Positions 45,115-57,139 of a DNA stretch of 64,000 nucleotides are shown in pieces. Under the pieces are notes generated by a model. That model ran no database searches, had not been told where the DNA came from, and saw only the letters and a program-made list of their open reading frames with translations. Origin of the DNA: Paraescarpia echinospica (taxonomy: Eukaryota; Annelida; Polychaeta; Sabellida; Siboglinidae); contig CM034534.1 in NCBI GenBank assembly GCA_020002185.1, positions 60,005,050 to 60,069,049 of the forward strand. Direction: 5' to 3'. The translations under genes and the position numbers were made by a program. Within the stretch, counting starts at the first letter, position 1. Each line of letters opens with the position of its first letter.

Positions 45115-46800
45115 CTGTATGACACAACAAGAAAGTTAGCAAAAAAGTACAATCACACAGGCAGGCCAATGAAAGACAAGAATGGCAACGTACTTACAAT
45201 AATGAAGATCAGTTGAAGAGACGGAGGGAACATTTTGATGAACTGTTGAACCGACCAACACCACATAACCCACCAGATATCCTACCAGCTGAAGAACTAC
45301 TCCAGGTAAACTGCGAAAAACCAAGCAAGACAGAGATCATCACCTGAAGAGAGGGAAAGCTTCCGGCCCAGATGAAATTCCTGCCGAGGCAATGAAGGCA
45401 GACAAGAAGACCTCCACAGAGATGCTGCATGAGCTGATTGGAAAGATATGGGAACAAGAAGAAATACCGATTGAATGGAAAGGATACCTGGTGAAACTCC
45501 AAAAGAAAGGAGACCTGCAGAAATGCAAGAACTACAGAGGTATAATGCTCCTGTCAGTGTCTGGAAAGATCCTCAACAGAGTCATCTTAGATAGACTGAA
45601 AACAGCTGTGGACGCCAGACTCAGAGATCACCAGACACGTTTCCGTAAAAATAGATCATGCACCGACCAAATAGCTACACTCCGAATCATAGTTGGACAA
45701 TCAATGGAATGGAACTCATCCCTGTACATAAACTGTGTAGACTATGAGAAGGCATTTGATAGCCTCGACAGGGAGACGCCATGGAAGCTCCTGCGACACT
45801 ACGGGCTACCACAGAAATTTATTTATATTTATTTCTCTGATACAAAGTAACTATGAAGGCATGGCATGCAAGAAAATTCACAGACTCGTTTATGGTGAAG
45901 ACAGGAGTGTGACAAGGTTGCCTTCTGTCACCATTCCTCTTCCTGCTTACCATTGATTGGGTTATGAAAAGACAACAGAAAACAGAAGAATGTTACCCAG
46001 TGGACACCTTTGAGCCAGTTGGAGGATCTGCACTTTGCAGATGACCTCGCTATCCTGTCCCACAGTCACCAACAGATGCAGGAGAAAACAGAGCTTCTAA
46101 ACACAGTGTCAACACAGATATGACTCAACATCAACAGAAGCAAGACAAAGATCATTAAAGTCAACACGAAGAATAACAGTCCAGTCATATTAGGAGGGGA
46201 ACCACTGGAAGAAACCGACTCCTTCACATACCTGAGGAGCGTAATTAACAAGAGTGGAAGCACAGACGAAGACGTTAAAGCAAGGATACAAAAAGCAAGA
46301 GTGGCATTTCTCATTTTAATAAACATTTGGAAGGAAAAACAACAAAATATTCAACTAAAATGTCAAGCCAGTGTTACTCTACGACTCGGAGACATGGCGA
46401 ATTACACAGAAAACACTAAAACAATTACAGACCTTCATCAACCAATGCCTGCGCAGAATCATACACCTAACGTGGTCACACAAGGTACCCAACACTACTC
46501 TATGGGAATAGACCAAATAATTACCAATAAAAAACGAAATAAAGAAGAGCAAATGGAGGTGGTTAGGACGTATACTGAGGAAACCTGCAACAAATATCAC
46601 ACGACAAGCAATTTCATTGAACCCCCCAGGGAAGAGAAGAAGAGGAAGGCCGAGAAACACCACGCAGAGAGACCCGGAAAGCGAAAGAAAGCAGATGGGA
46701 AAAACCTGGAATGAAATTGAGAATATGGCATAAAACCCACAACAGTGGAGGGTCATGGTCGCTGGCCTATGCTGCTAGCGAGAACACAAGGTTAAGTAAG
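45115..46800 (+). pseudogene. RTE reverse transcriptase, degenerate
   Basis: Continues the RTE protein interrupted at 31,478: YDTTRKLAKKYN, a GRPMKDKNG block, ELLNRP, then RT blocks ASGPDEIPAEAMKA, KNYRGIMLLSVSGKILNRVIL, CTDQIATLRIIV, YINCVDYEKAFDSLDRE (motif A), a short repeat-like insertion near 45,820, and LHFADDLAILSHS (motif C, near 46,030). The tail has KARIQKAR and a final WNEIENMA and QQWRVMV. Stops and frameshifts are frequent. The element ends in TAAGTAAG near 46,800. Confidence 0.85.
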
Positions 46801-48553
46801 AAAATCACGTGACCCATACAACTTCTCGGTGAAGCAAACATATTGGTGTAAATATACAACACATTTCCCTTTATTGGGTGCAAATACATGCAGCTATTAA
46901 TAAAAATAATAGTAATTAACCACAGGAAAGCTATCACGGTGTTAAATACATTGCACATTGCTATAACGTGACGTTTTTCGAATAAGCATTACTAAGGCAT
47001 AACGATTTCGTGCGTTTCAAAACGTTTGTTTGATAATTGTAAACATTCCAATAAAACAATCTTTCTAAAAGTGTGTCTACCCACAATCTAAAAATAATTC
47101 TTAGTGATTTAAAATATTGTTTACTTGCGCAAGCGTGTGTTCAGTTTTTTTGTGTGGAAATGGCTTAGTTTATTTAAGACAAAAGTATACTACATTGCGT
47201 AGTAACAAAAAAGTTATCAGTTTTATAATGAGCACCAAAAGCTTCTGCTCTTTTGCAGATTCTGTTCCCTTTTGAGATTTCACTTCATATCATGTAAGAT
47301 AAGTTATCAGCAAGATGCCTTGATCACAGTGGGTACATAACTTTGCCCTCAACGTTTGACGAAAAGTGACGCTCGCGAATTGGTAGTGAGGCATATTTTC
47401 GTACATATAACACAACGTTGCTCGCACGGTGGCAGCACCAGTTATGATTGTGGTAAATAAACGCAATATTTTATTTTGCCGGACACAACAGGACGCAACT
47501 ATTCGCAATAACCATCACAGGAAAGGCATTCAACAGTGCAGGAGTCTTTACACTTTAAAATGCGTTGCGTCCTGCCATAGAGTGAAGGTTTTCGATAACA
47601 CTCGCAAAAATCCGTCGGCGTTCTTGGCGCGGATTGACTCAACTTGTCTTGTTCGTTGTCTTTCGGTAAGCGTATTTTCAATTTTGTTTGCACGCGATCG
47701 ATTAAAAAAGTCGTATTGATTTAGAATATCCATCCTTACGCCAAGTGTTCTTTATATTTATTTCAAACGACAGAACGTGTTTCGATCAGTATACTTACCA
47801 ATATAATAATGATTAATCAGATGCAGGTGCCGCCTTTTTGCTAATATTGTTAAAGCCAACGGTAACGTGTAGGTGGCGCCATCTAACGGGTTATAGATTT
47901 CAACAAACAAATACTTCTGATGCTAATTATGTTTTATCATAACATCACCTTGGTACAACACTTTGTAGGAACCTTATTGGCAGGTAATTGATATATACTC
48001 TGATAATGTACGCTTAGTATTTAAAACACACATGTTTACCCTATTATAATGCAGTGCATAATATTATAGTGACAGTGCAACTCTCACAAATTGGTCACCC
48101 CGTACGCGCTGTTATTTCACTGGATCTTACAGTAAATGCGTGATTTGTCGGGTATATCAGTCACTGTCTGCATGAATAGACACCCTACTAAGGGACACTC
48201 TCCAAAAAAGCCTGACAATTCGTTTTTAATTTTCCACGTTGTATTAATTCCTATTATTTCCTCGTTTCTTTAATGTCATTTATAAATTATACACATCGTT
48301 CGATTCGTTTCGACGAGATCTTTCGGGATATGTATAATTCCCTATAACAAATATAACGATAACTGCTTTTAAGTCGATGTATTTAACACTACTTTATTGC
48401 CGACTTAGTTTCGTTTACACCGGGTCACCGGGTCACCGCGCATCATAGCCACTGGCATGCTAAGATCCACCTTCGTCAGGTGGCGTTTCAGTTTATCACG
48501 TTAATTGTGATATCGTCACATCCCCCTCTTTTTATAGTCAAATGTTCCACTTT
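46801..48553. other. Intergenic DNA, possibly including gypsy 3' sequence
   Basis: AT-rich. A CTCF-like site with one mismatch is near 47,873 (GGCGCCATCTAACGG). Short frames on both strands at 47,290-47,730 lack domains. The part near 48,100-48,550 could include the 3' region of the adjacent Ty3/gypsy relic, but no LTR pair could be identified. Confidence 0.45.
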
Positions 48554-49740
48554 TCACTTCATTTGAAAGTCTTTGAACTTTGTTGGAAGTTTCACTGGAC
48601 GCCTTGGTCGCGCAACAGTCGCCGGCACACTGCATGGAGAATTTCTAACCCTCGGTGGCATATTGCCTGGTGAATGTATGACCGTGGATGGTACATTACG
48701 TTGTGGAGACGTGTCGACTGAAGGTTCACTGCTTGGAGGAGACGTGACGTTGTATTGACCTCTCTGTTGTGAGTTCTGGTCTACGCACGTGTTGTCTGAA
48801 CACAGTGGTCTGTTCATCGTATTGTCAGGTTCATCTTGTTGAGAGTACCGAATATCATCCCTATACTGCTTCGGTGTGGAACGTAGCTGTCGTCTATTCC
48901 TTCGGTATGTCAAGCCTTCACTCTCAATGATGTAAGACTTGACGCCCGATGGTTTCTGAATGCGTACTAGTATCCATGTTCGTGAGTCATTTGAGTCGTT
49001 TGGCTTCTTGAACCGCACAACATCTCCTGGGTGTAGTATGCTGACTTTCTTGCTCGTTCGAACCTGGCTTGTTTCTCCGTTCTACGTTTGAATTGTTCAG
49101 GAGCATCACGTTGTGCTGCAGGATCGGTCTGCAGTGATACTGGCAGCGCTAGTAGCAGTGTTCTGGTTCGATGTGCGAACATCCGTTGAGCGGGCGATGT
49201 GTGCATAGCTTCTGTAGGTGTGTTTCGATAGTCCAGAAACGCCAAATACACATCCGTCCTGTCATCAATTGCTTTCCGCATGATTTGCTTTGCCGTCTTG
49301 ACTGCATTTTCCACTTTTTCGTTTGACTGGGGGTAACGAGGTGACGATTTGATATGTTCAAATTGCCAACGCTCTGAGAACAACTTGAACTCCTCACACG
49401 AAAACTGTGGCCCATTGTCAGAAATCAATTTGTCTGGAGCACCGAATCTCGCAAAGTGAATACGCAGTTTGGTGATAACCTGTGTTGCACTGGTCATTGA
49501 CAGCTTGTCAACTTTGAAGAAGTTCGAGAAGTAATCCACCGTTATTAGGTAGTCCTGTCCATGAAGGTGGAATGGGTCAACTCCAACTCGTGACCACCAT
49601 GGTCGTGACGGTATATCATGTGCAACAACGGCTCTCTACATTGTTCTGGTTTGTACGCGTTGCACGTACTGCAGGCACTGATGACATATTTCACTACTTG
49701 GTTCACGCCTGGCCAATACATCATTTCACGTGCTCTTCTA
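48554..49740 (-). pseudogene. Ty3/gypsy integrase relic
   Basis: Minus-strand pol C-terminus. From high to low coordinate: the end of the HHCC zinc finger (REMMYWPG ... CSTCN), then RPWSRVGVDPFHLHGQDYLITVDYFSN (first catalytic Asp), SDNGPQFSCEEF (second Asp), YPQSNEKVENAV (catalytic Glu), YRNTP, and, after a frameshift near 49,010, the VRFKKP ... LTYRRNRRQLR C-terminal domain. A frameshift also sits before RPW (near 49,640). Reverse transcriptase and RNase H are missing upstream; the homology stops at about 49,740. Confidence 0.85.
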
Positions 49741-49817
49741 AGTCTGATTTAAAATATTGCATTAAATTATTACATTGTAGCACAAGATGTTGTAGATCTT
49801 TAGTTATAGTGATAATT

Positions 49818-50110
49818 GGTTTTGACGGGCGCCAGTTTTGAAAATGGCGGATGTATGAATCTCGACTAAGGTCATTTGTAACACACTTGAAATAGCTGAC
49901 CACACTTCTACAAATTGATATGGACTTAATGGCTCTTCGTGGCATAATTGTCAAGATATCGTGACATTTCTTTTGACGACTGCCATCTTTTAAATTGGCG
50001 GATCTGAAAGTCAGAGAAGGTCATGTGTAAAATATTTGAAAAAATTGACCTCTACAACCCTTGTTTTGACACAAAAAATATAGTTATATGTGACGCAGTT
50101 GTTAAGACAT
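49818..50110 (+). repeat. Diverged ~150-bp direct repeat with ATGGCGG cores
   Basis: TTTTGACGGGCGCCAGTTTTGAAAATGGCGG (49,820) and TTTTGACGACTGCCATCTTTTAAATTGGCGG (49,971) head two diverged units that both continue with AAGGTCAT...GACC. The rest of 49,741-50,640 is AT-rich with no gene. Confidence 0.5.
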
Positions 50111-50760
50111 GCATAAATGTGATTTGGCTGCCATTTTGTTAAGCGGCTGCTATTTCTTTAAAAACAAAAACTAAAATTGCCACCTCAGATTTTCTGCTGA
50201 CTGAGATAATGTAGTTGACATTCACGCTTTTGACAAGTAAATTGCACGGGCCCCAAATTTAGGTACATATTAAACTATTGTATAAAACTAGCATTATAGA
50301 TTGTTCTATTGTGTAATAGTGCTAAAAATCTAAATAATAGTAAAGCGTATTTGAATGCAAAGATTAGTATTTTTGCCACCGGTAATTTTGGCAAAAACAC
50401 AATTTATCAAATAATATATAAAAAGCCAACTGATACATATGGCAACAAATAGCCCATTCTAAAATGCAACTTTAAATTCACAAAATCTTACTCTTGTGCA
50501 AGATGTAATCAGTATTATTGTAAACAATCATGTACAATAATTTCGCAAGTAATAGGTTACCCCTAATTTTTTTTAGTGTTTTCTGTACAAATATCAGATT
50601 CGTTTAAAAAAAATCACTCCACTACCATCTAAATATTATCCAGATTTGTGTGTGTATGCGCGCGCGCGCGTGCGTGTGTGCGAGTAACCCACCAGTTGGG
50701 TGACCATGTACTGTTCCATCCGAATAGTCAAATAAAATATAAAATGAATTTTGTTGTAAC

Positions 50761-51606
50761 ACAGGGGCAGGGGCAGGGGCAGGGGCAGGGGCAGGGGCAG
50801 GGAGGCAGGGGCAGGGGCAGAGGCAGGGGCAGGGGCAGGGGCAGGGGCAGGGGCAGGGGCAGGGGCAGGGGCAGGGGCAGGGGCAGGGGCAGGGGCAGGG
50901 GCAGGGGCAGGGGCAGGGGCAGGGGCAGGGGCAGGGGCAGGGGCAGAGGCAGAGGCAGAGGCAGAGGCAGAGGCAGAGGCAGAGGCAGAGGCAGAGGCAG
51001 AGGCAGAGGCAGAGGCAGAGGCAGAGGGGGCAGGGGGGCAGGGCAGGGGGAGCAGGGGCAGGGGCAGGGGCAGGGGCAGGGGCAGGGGCAGGGCAGGGGC
51101 AGAGGAGACAGGGGCAGGGGCAGGGGCAGGGGCAGGGGCAGGGGCAGGGGCAGGGGCAGGGGCAGGGGCAGGGGCAGGGGCAGGGGCAGGGGCAGGGGCA
51201 GGGGCGGGGGCGGGGGCAGGGGCAGGGGCAGGGGCAGGGGCAGGGGCAGGGGCAGGGGCAGGGGCAGGGGCAGGGGCAGGGGCAGGGGCAGGGGCAGGGG
51301 GCAGGGGCAGGGGCAGGGGGCGGGGGCAGGGGCAGGGGCAGGGGCAGGGGCAGGGGCAGGGGCAGGGGCAGGGGCAGGGGCAGGGGCAGGGGCAGGGGCA
51401 GGGGCAGGGGCAGGGGCAGGGGCAGGGGCAGGGGCAGGGGCAGGGGCAGGGGCAGGGGCAGGGGCAGGGGCAGGGGCAGGGGCAGGGGCAGGGGCAGGGG
51501 CAGGGGCAGGGGCAGGGGCAGGGGCAGGGGCAGGGGCAGGGGCAGGGGCAGGGGCAGGGGCAGGGGCAGGGGCAGGGGCAGGGGCAGGGGCAGGGGCAGG
51601 GGCAGA
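50761..51606 (+). repeat. (GGGGCA)n hexanucleotide array, 845 bp
   Basis: Nearly pure CAGGGG units with a GAGGCA block (about 50,944-51,025) and a few single-base changes. Long frames (GQGQ, GAGA, PAPA, PLPL, PCPC) occur on both strands because the unit contains no stops; they are not genes. Confidence 0.97.
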
Positions 51607-52003
51607 ATAAAGTATAATATTCTCCTGCTATGTTTGTACGCCACGAATCCACGACCTCATACAATTTAGCTGACTTGTTACATTGACACAGCGCCAAGCG
51701 TTCGTTGCGGTCCGCTGAACAACAATTACTAGTCTTGTTGTGCCAATGTGTAGACTGACGCGATATGGGAACCGCTCCTTTGTTGTAGTCGTACCTGTTG
51801 TCTGAAAGCTCTGCCAGATATTCGGGTTCGGTGGTGTCATTCAAGAAGGCAATCAGGCCCCTTTGCTGGCATTTTGCTATAGGGAATTATGCATATCCTG
51901 AAAGACATTGTCGAAATTATAATAGGAATAATAGGAAATTATACGACGTAGAGAATTAAAAACGAATTGTCAAACTGCTGAACATTCTTCAGGATAGTTC
52001 ATG
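51607..52003. other. Unique DNA, possible minus-strand coding scrap
   Basis: A 70-codon minus-strand frame (51,630-51,844) with fairly protein-like composition abuts the hexanucleotide array. No domain, start context or splice site supports it. Otherwise nothing is seen. Confidence 0.3.
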
Positions 52004-52085
52004 TGTATGCTAATTAGTTCTTTTAAACATATCCAATACGTGACATCACGTATTGGATATGTTTAAAAGAGCTAATTTGCGCAAA
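52004..52085. repeat. Near-perfect palindrome with 24-bp core arms
   Basis: CTTTTAAACATATCCAATACGTGA at 52,020-52,043 pairs with its complement at 52,046-52,069 around a 2-base loop. The pairing extends outward about 16 bp with two mismatches (GCTAATTAGTT / GAGCTAATTTGC). Confidence 0.9.
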
Positions 52086-53278
52086 TTGACGCAAGCAGGT
52101 TTTTGAGACGCTTTCTTTAGTATTTAGCATAGACGGTGGGATCTCTAACGCACAACAAATCATGCAAACTATTCATGATCAGGATTAAAACATAGATAGC
52201 GTCGATTTGAGCAGCGTAGTTTCCTCGAGGAATTTAAAAATGTAAGTATTTCGCTTAAAACAATTTTTCTATAAATAAAGTCAGCTCTATTGAAGGAGTA
52301 ACGGCTGCTTATATAGAATATTGATGCTTTTCGCAAACGCTTGTTCCGAATGTTGTACAAATGGCATATTCCTTTAACTATAAATGCATGGTCATTCAAT
52401 ATAGTTCAATGAAGAACGATCAACAACACAAAGCTGGGTAGTTCTGATGTATTCCTACGCTAATTTAGTCTAATCTGGACAATACACGAGTCGTATTTTC
52501 ACTAATGACGACGTCCACGGCGTGATTGATTGGGGTGAGTGCGTTTTTCGACCTGCTACTGCAGGCTACCAAATACTCTCTCTGCCTCCACTCTCTTGAT
52601 ACATCCAACTGCACCCGCATTGAGGCTCCCAAAAACGCTCCAACTGCATCCTCCCCTTGAGGCTCACTGAAACCTCAAGTGAACACCCCTTTACAGCACC
52701 ATCTGCACCCCGCGTGAAACTCACAAAAAACGCCCCCAAGCAGAACTCACCTCTTGAAAGCGGAATTCATACCTCAGCGCGGGGGAGGAGTGGGTTAGCA
52801 TTTATCGCACCTAAGCCTGAAGTCGCAATTCTCTGCGCGGAATTCGCACAACGGTTACTCTCGCCGACGCACATGAATAAATAATAACAGTAGTAATAAC
52901 TCGAGGAATGATAACCTGACATTCCACATTTTATGGTTGGAATCCGTATTTTTTTACTTGAATTCTGTAGACTCTATAAATCTCATTTCGACTTTGTTGA
53001 TTATCAGGATAGGCAACATACATATCTAGACATTGGTCCTACATCAATCCAAACCAGCTAATATTTGTCATATTGTCACTACATGATTGATTTTATATTG
53101 CATTTTAAATAGTTATTTAATTTAATTACTTGATCTATCATAAAGCGGTAAATAACTTCATTTTACTTAGTTAATTCTCGTCAATGATTAGCCGATATTT
53201 TATTTTACATACATTATTTATTTACAAATGTACATTTAAATGTCGTGTTATATTCTTATCACATATATATATATATAT
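52086..53278. other. Intergenic DNA with a diverged tandem repeat
   Basis: Between 52,590 and 52,760, phrases of the type CCAACTGCAYCC..TGAGGCTC..AAAAACGCYCC recur about three times at ~50 bp. The remainder is AT-rich without genes. Confidence 0.45.
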
Positions 53279-53553
53279 CACTCACTCACTCACTCACTCA
53301 CTCACTCACTCACTCACTCACTCACTCACTCACTCACTCACTCACTCACTCACTCACTCACTCACTCACTCACTCACTCACTCACTCACTCACTCACTCA
53401 CTCACTCACTCACCCACTCACCCACCCACCCACCCACCCACCCACTCACTCACTCACTCACTCACGCACCCAGCCACCCACCCACCTACTCACTCACTCA
53501 CTCACTCACTCACTCACTCACTCACTCACTCACTCACTCACTCACTCACTCAC
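53279..53553 (+). repeat. (CACT)n array
   Basis: 275 bp of CACT with CACC variant units in the middle. It uses the same tetranucleotide as the palindrome's inner arrays but lacks their GCCCTCACT interruptions. Confidence 0.97.
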
Positions 53554-54225
53554 AGCAAAATGTATCATGTATAGGAATGTATTTCTGATACCAATATCTT
53601 GATCACACAGTTAACACAATGGTTTGCATGTTCTATTTGTTATTGTTTAATTGTTGGCTTTATAAAATATTATGGCTTATTTATCTGTAAATAATTAAGT
53701 TTGCCGGGCTGTAGTCCGCCCTAACGGCTGAACAAACATACATGTCGCGTCTTGATATTGGCCAGCACTCCATATAATTATGGAGTCAAACGGCCAGGAT
53801 CTGATGCACACATTTATTATGCAATTTTTGTTAGGTAAGAGTGTTCGATCAGAACGCGTTGCAATGGTTTAATTGGATGCCACCAGCATCCGGCATCATA
53901 TTCTTCGAAACCGGAAAACACGATGGTAAACACGTCTTGGTTTGGTTAGATAACGGCGTAAGTATTTACACATATTCGATGTATTCTTGGATAGGATGGT
54001 TGCGTTAATTCAGTGCATTTAGTACATCGACATGTTAAGCATACGAACTAGTGCTGTATTGAAGACAAAGGCGCCGGCTTATCAATCGAGTTACAACTAC
54101 AGCAGGCAGTGGTCGATAACACCGGCGCGTGCCATCGGCAGTTGGGCGGGGTCAATGTTCACCAGGCTCCAGCAGAACAGATGCGCTACTTAGTTTAATC
54201 CGCGTTGACGGCTGGCTCGGCAGTT
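53554..54225. other. Intergenic DNA, no gene seen
   Basis: Unique sequence with no domain, repeat or RNA gene recognised. Confidence 0.5.
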
Positions 54226-54642
54226 GTATAGAATCCGAACCCACCTCGATTTCGCCGTTATAACTTGAGTTTTGCCTAACTTTGATACATCAGACTCAGA
54301 ACGTTAGTTCCATCTTTCAACATCATCCCAGGCATATTTAAATTAGTCTCATAGCGCACCTTTGGCTTTGAAGCCCAAATAGCCACCCGGTTTGCGCCGT
54401 CTGCACAGCCTGCAGTCGTGCGTTATCGCATCGCGCTCGTAAAATGAGCGATATAGCAGCGTATGTTGGTGCAAACCGGGGCGCTATTTGGGTTTCAAAA
54501 GTGCGCTAAGACACCATATTTTCGTAATATAAATATGCCTGGGATGATGTTGAATGATGGAACTAATGCTCTGAGGTGTCAAACTTAGGCAAAACTCAAG
54601 TTATAACGGCGAAATCGAGGTGGGTTCGGATTCTACACAAGT
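54226..54642. mobile_element. Foldback MITE, ~415 bp
   Basis: Arms of ~190 bp: TAGAATCCGAACCCACCTCG at the left returns as CGAGGTGGGTTCGGATTCTA at the right. The homology continues through CGCCGTTATAACTTGAG and CCCAAATAGC. The loop is GC-rich. No coding capacity. Confidence 0.85.
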
Positions 54643-54654
54643 GCCGACGGCTCT

Positions 54655-54985
54655 TGTGTAGCCACCACGATTTCGCCGTTATAACTATATTGCAGCGTAA
54701 AATTAAATTTGATTAAATTGATACCTCAGTGCGTTAATTCCATCAATCCACATTAGACTTAGTCAGTGCACGTTTGTTGGTTTGGGGCCTAAATTTTATA
54801 CTAAATAGCGCCAAGTTTTCATCAACATGCGCTGTTATCATCCCCACTAAATGCCATAAGACGCATTTTTTAACATATGCCTGATATGATCATGAATCAA
54901 CGCACTGAGGTATTACATTTAGGCAGAAATATAGTTATGACGCCTAAATTGAAGTGGGCCCGGATTATTTTTACACAAGAGCCGA
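54655..54985. mobile_element. Second, related foldback MITE
   Basis: The left end ACGATTTCGCCGTTATAACTATATT resembles the first MITE. The right end AATATAGTTATGACGCCTAAATT is its diverged inverse. Inner pairs CCTCAGTGCGTTAATTC / GAATCAACGCACTGAGG are well kept. It lies 12 bp from the first element, which suggests related elements inserting side by side. Confidence 0.75.
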
Positions 54986-55224
54986 CTTTTGAGCTACTTC
55001 GACTTCGTTCAATCCACAATGGCTATTGGTTGTAGTATTGATGTGTGTTTCAATGTCGAGAGCACACAGAAACCGGGCAATCTTTTGCGTGTAAGTTAAA
55101 ACTACTCAAACAGTTCAATAGATGTGCTCCTCAGATTTAGTGCCAGTGACCTCACATTTCATACCAATTTTGCCAAAAAAACACTATTTTGTCAATATTC
55201 ACAATAGTATGCTTATAACAGCAA

Positions 55225-55425
55225 ACAAATTAAAACTTTGGAGCAAAGGTTGAAATATATGCGTCGTTTCGACCAGTCTATAATTGATCTTGTTCACGCA
55301 CTGATGACCCTGTCTATAATAGATCTTATTCACGCACTGATGTCATCAGTGCGTGAACAAGATCCGCTGTAGACTGGTCGGGACGTCGGATAAGTTTCAA
55401 CATTTGCTCCAGAATAAGTTTATTT
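55225..55425. mobile_element. Small foldback element, ~200 bp
   Basis: Outer arms GGAGCAAAGGTTGAAA / GTTTCAACATTTGCTCC and inner arms CGACCAGTCTATAATTGATC / GATCCGCTGTAGACTGGTCG surround two diverged copies of TCTTGTTCACGCACTGATG and one inverted copy. Confidence 0.75.
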
Positions 55426-55584
55426 CTTGCTGCCTAATGGAATGTTAGAGCCATGAACAATATATTTATATATGCTTATAAACAGTTTTGGTGAAATTGG
55501 AAGACAAATTATAGTCCACCCTCGGGAAATGCACAATACAAATCTACTTTGGAAGAATTCGAAATCTTCTAAACCACGGAGGCG

Positions 55585-55835
55585 ATGGTGGATACTAACT
55601 TGCCGTCCCATCTTGGCAATGGAAATGGCCTGCTGTACGTGATTTTTGACCATCTTCTCACCAGACCCCAGAGAGTGCAAAATGCTGGAGCCCGTCTCAT
55701 AACAAAAACTAAGAAGCACGATCTCATCACTCCTGTTCTGATTGCGCTTCTTTGGTTGCCGATTAAACAGCGCATCGAGTACAGTCTACTCCTATTGACA
55801 TTTCGCAGTTTACTCGGCTGAGCGTCACACCTGAC
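55585..55835 (+). pseudogene. C-terminal scrap of a non-LTR reverse transcriptase
   Basis: Frame reads DHLLTRPQRVQNAGARLITK, KKHDLITPVLIALLWLPIKQRI and SLLLLTFRSLLG. This is the conserved C-terminal block downstream of the reverse-transcriptase domain in several animal non-LTR clades. Polymerase motifs are absent and the frame stops at once afterwards. Confidence 0.75.
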
Positions 55836-56681
55836 CGACTTTCTAATTTAATACCAGCCTAGTCGGACGTCATGCTCCGCTGACGCTCACATGCTGGAGA
55901 TACCGCGCTGCAAGCTGTATACTCAATGCGACACGCCATTGTTTTGACGTATCCCTTGAAAATAGCCTTGTGGTGTGATGTCTTAATTGTTTGAGCATTT
56001 AAAAATAATATGGCATGGTACAGTGAATGCTGAATGTACTACTGCATAAGGTCTTTCACGAAGTAGCCATAAGTATACGCTAGTCGCGTGAGAATTCGCA
56101 CAATACGAGCTTTTTGACGCTAGATGAAACGTGTGTGCAGTCATGAACACTTAGCATTTTAACCCACATTTTTATTATTGATGATTCTTCCTTAACTTAT
56201 AGTGTTTAGCTATTCTAAAAAAAAATTCTTATGTATTCATTACTGACATAAGTAATCTTATTAATAATCTTGATAGGTCCATGGCATGTTTAGTAGTGTA
56301 ATGCGCCCAATGAACGGCCATATTTACCAGATTTCTGACGCGGAAAAATGCTGTGAAATACATATCATATACTTTACTGAAGCGAGCATTGAACTGTCGT
56401 GTGCATGCTAGGCGATATTGCCTTGGTACATGCATGAATCTGCTACGTTCCGTTTTCTTCAGATTTGATGTGGTTTTAAAGAATGATATATGTTTTTATT
56501 GCAAACGCTTCCATTGTCGTTCATGGAAGACTCATTGTCCTGCACCAGCAATGAAACAATGAGAACTAATTTGCTAGGTGGCGCTGCAAGGCAAGTCAGT
56601 CTTTAGTGCCTTGGCACGATGTTTTCCCTGAAATTGCACCAAGTAAAAACACACATTAATAATCTGTGTTGCCAATGTTGA
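55836..56681. other. Intergenic DNA, no gene seen
   Basis: AT-rich. A GCTAGGTGGCGCTGC motif near 56,573 resembles part of a CTCF site but fails its 5' positions. Confidence 0.5.
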
Positions 56682-56974
56682 TTATATGTTATTCATTGGT
56701 CCGTTAAGTATAGTGTATGTTTTGGTCAGACCTATAATTCTTTCTACATGGACCTTCTTACTGGCAATATTACGGTCCTTCGTAACCGTTTCCCCGGGCA
56801 TTATATTCTTTTTCTTAAAGAATGTGGGGATATTTATTGTGATCATCTTGTGTTCAAAGAGATCTTGCACGTTGAATCCCTTGTCCGCCATGATGCTGTC
56901 ACCAGCATCACAAATCTGCATCAAATTTGAGCGTTCACAGATCCACCGTAAGCTGGCGAAATGTAAGAAACCAG

Positions 56975-57139
56975 GGGACCGTTTCACTAAGATATTAAGC
57001 TCTTAAGGAAAATCCACCCTAGAACAGAATCTGACGAAAAAATCAAGGAGTATTTTCAAAATGCGTTTCACTAACGTGATCGTTAACGTGGAGCAAAATC
57101 AGGCTTAAGAGCTCTTAAGAATGTTAGTGAAACGGTCCC
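56975..57139. mobile_element. 165-bp MITE with GGGACCGTTTCACTAA ends
   Basis: Terminal inverted repeats GGGACCGTTTCACTAAGAT and TTAGTGAAACGGTCCC. The target duplication is CAG on both sides (56,972-56,974 and 57,140-57,142). Its two parts match the two ends of the 3.1-kb element next door, so it looks like an internal-deletion derivative. Confidence 0.9.

Larger units (their letters stand above)
21140..46800 (+). mobile_element. RTE/BovB-like retrotransposon split by nested insertions
   Basis: Non-LTR element encoding an APE-type endonuclease and reverse transcriptase in one polyprotein. Pieces in order: 5' leader 21,140-21,297; endonuclease start 21,596-21,830; endonuclease continuation 30,459-31,478; reverse transcriptase 45,115-46,800. 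Joining across each insertion keeps the expected protein order: GTWNVRTM, then LYSG|HEEEDADH, then MKQL|YDTTRKLA. The 3' end carries a short TAAG-type tail (TTAAGTAAG). Frameshifts and stops make it dead. Its inserts are the oldest-to-youngest record of this region. Confidence 0.85.

Noticed and set aside
50622..51844. Open frames of 320-402 codons (PAPA, PLPL, GQGQ)
   Set aside because: Products of the GGGGCA array in all frames; no unique coding sequence except a 70-codon stretch without support.
51630..51844. 70-codon minus-strand frame next to the hexanucleotide array
   Set aside because: No acceptor, donor, domain or conserved start context; could be chance.
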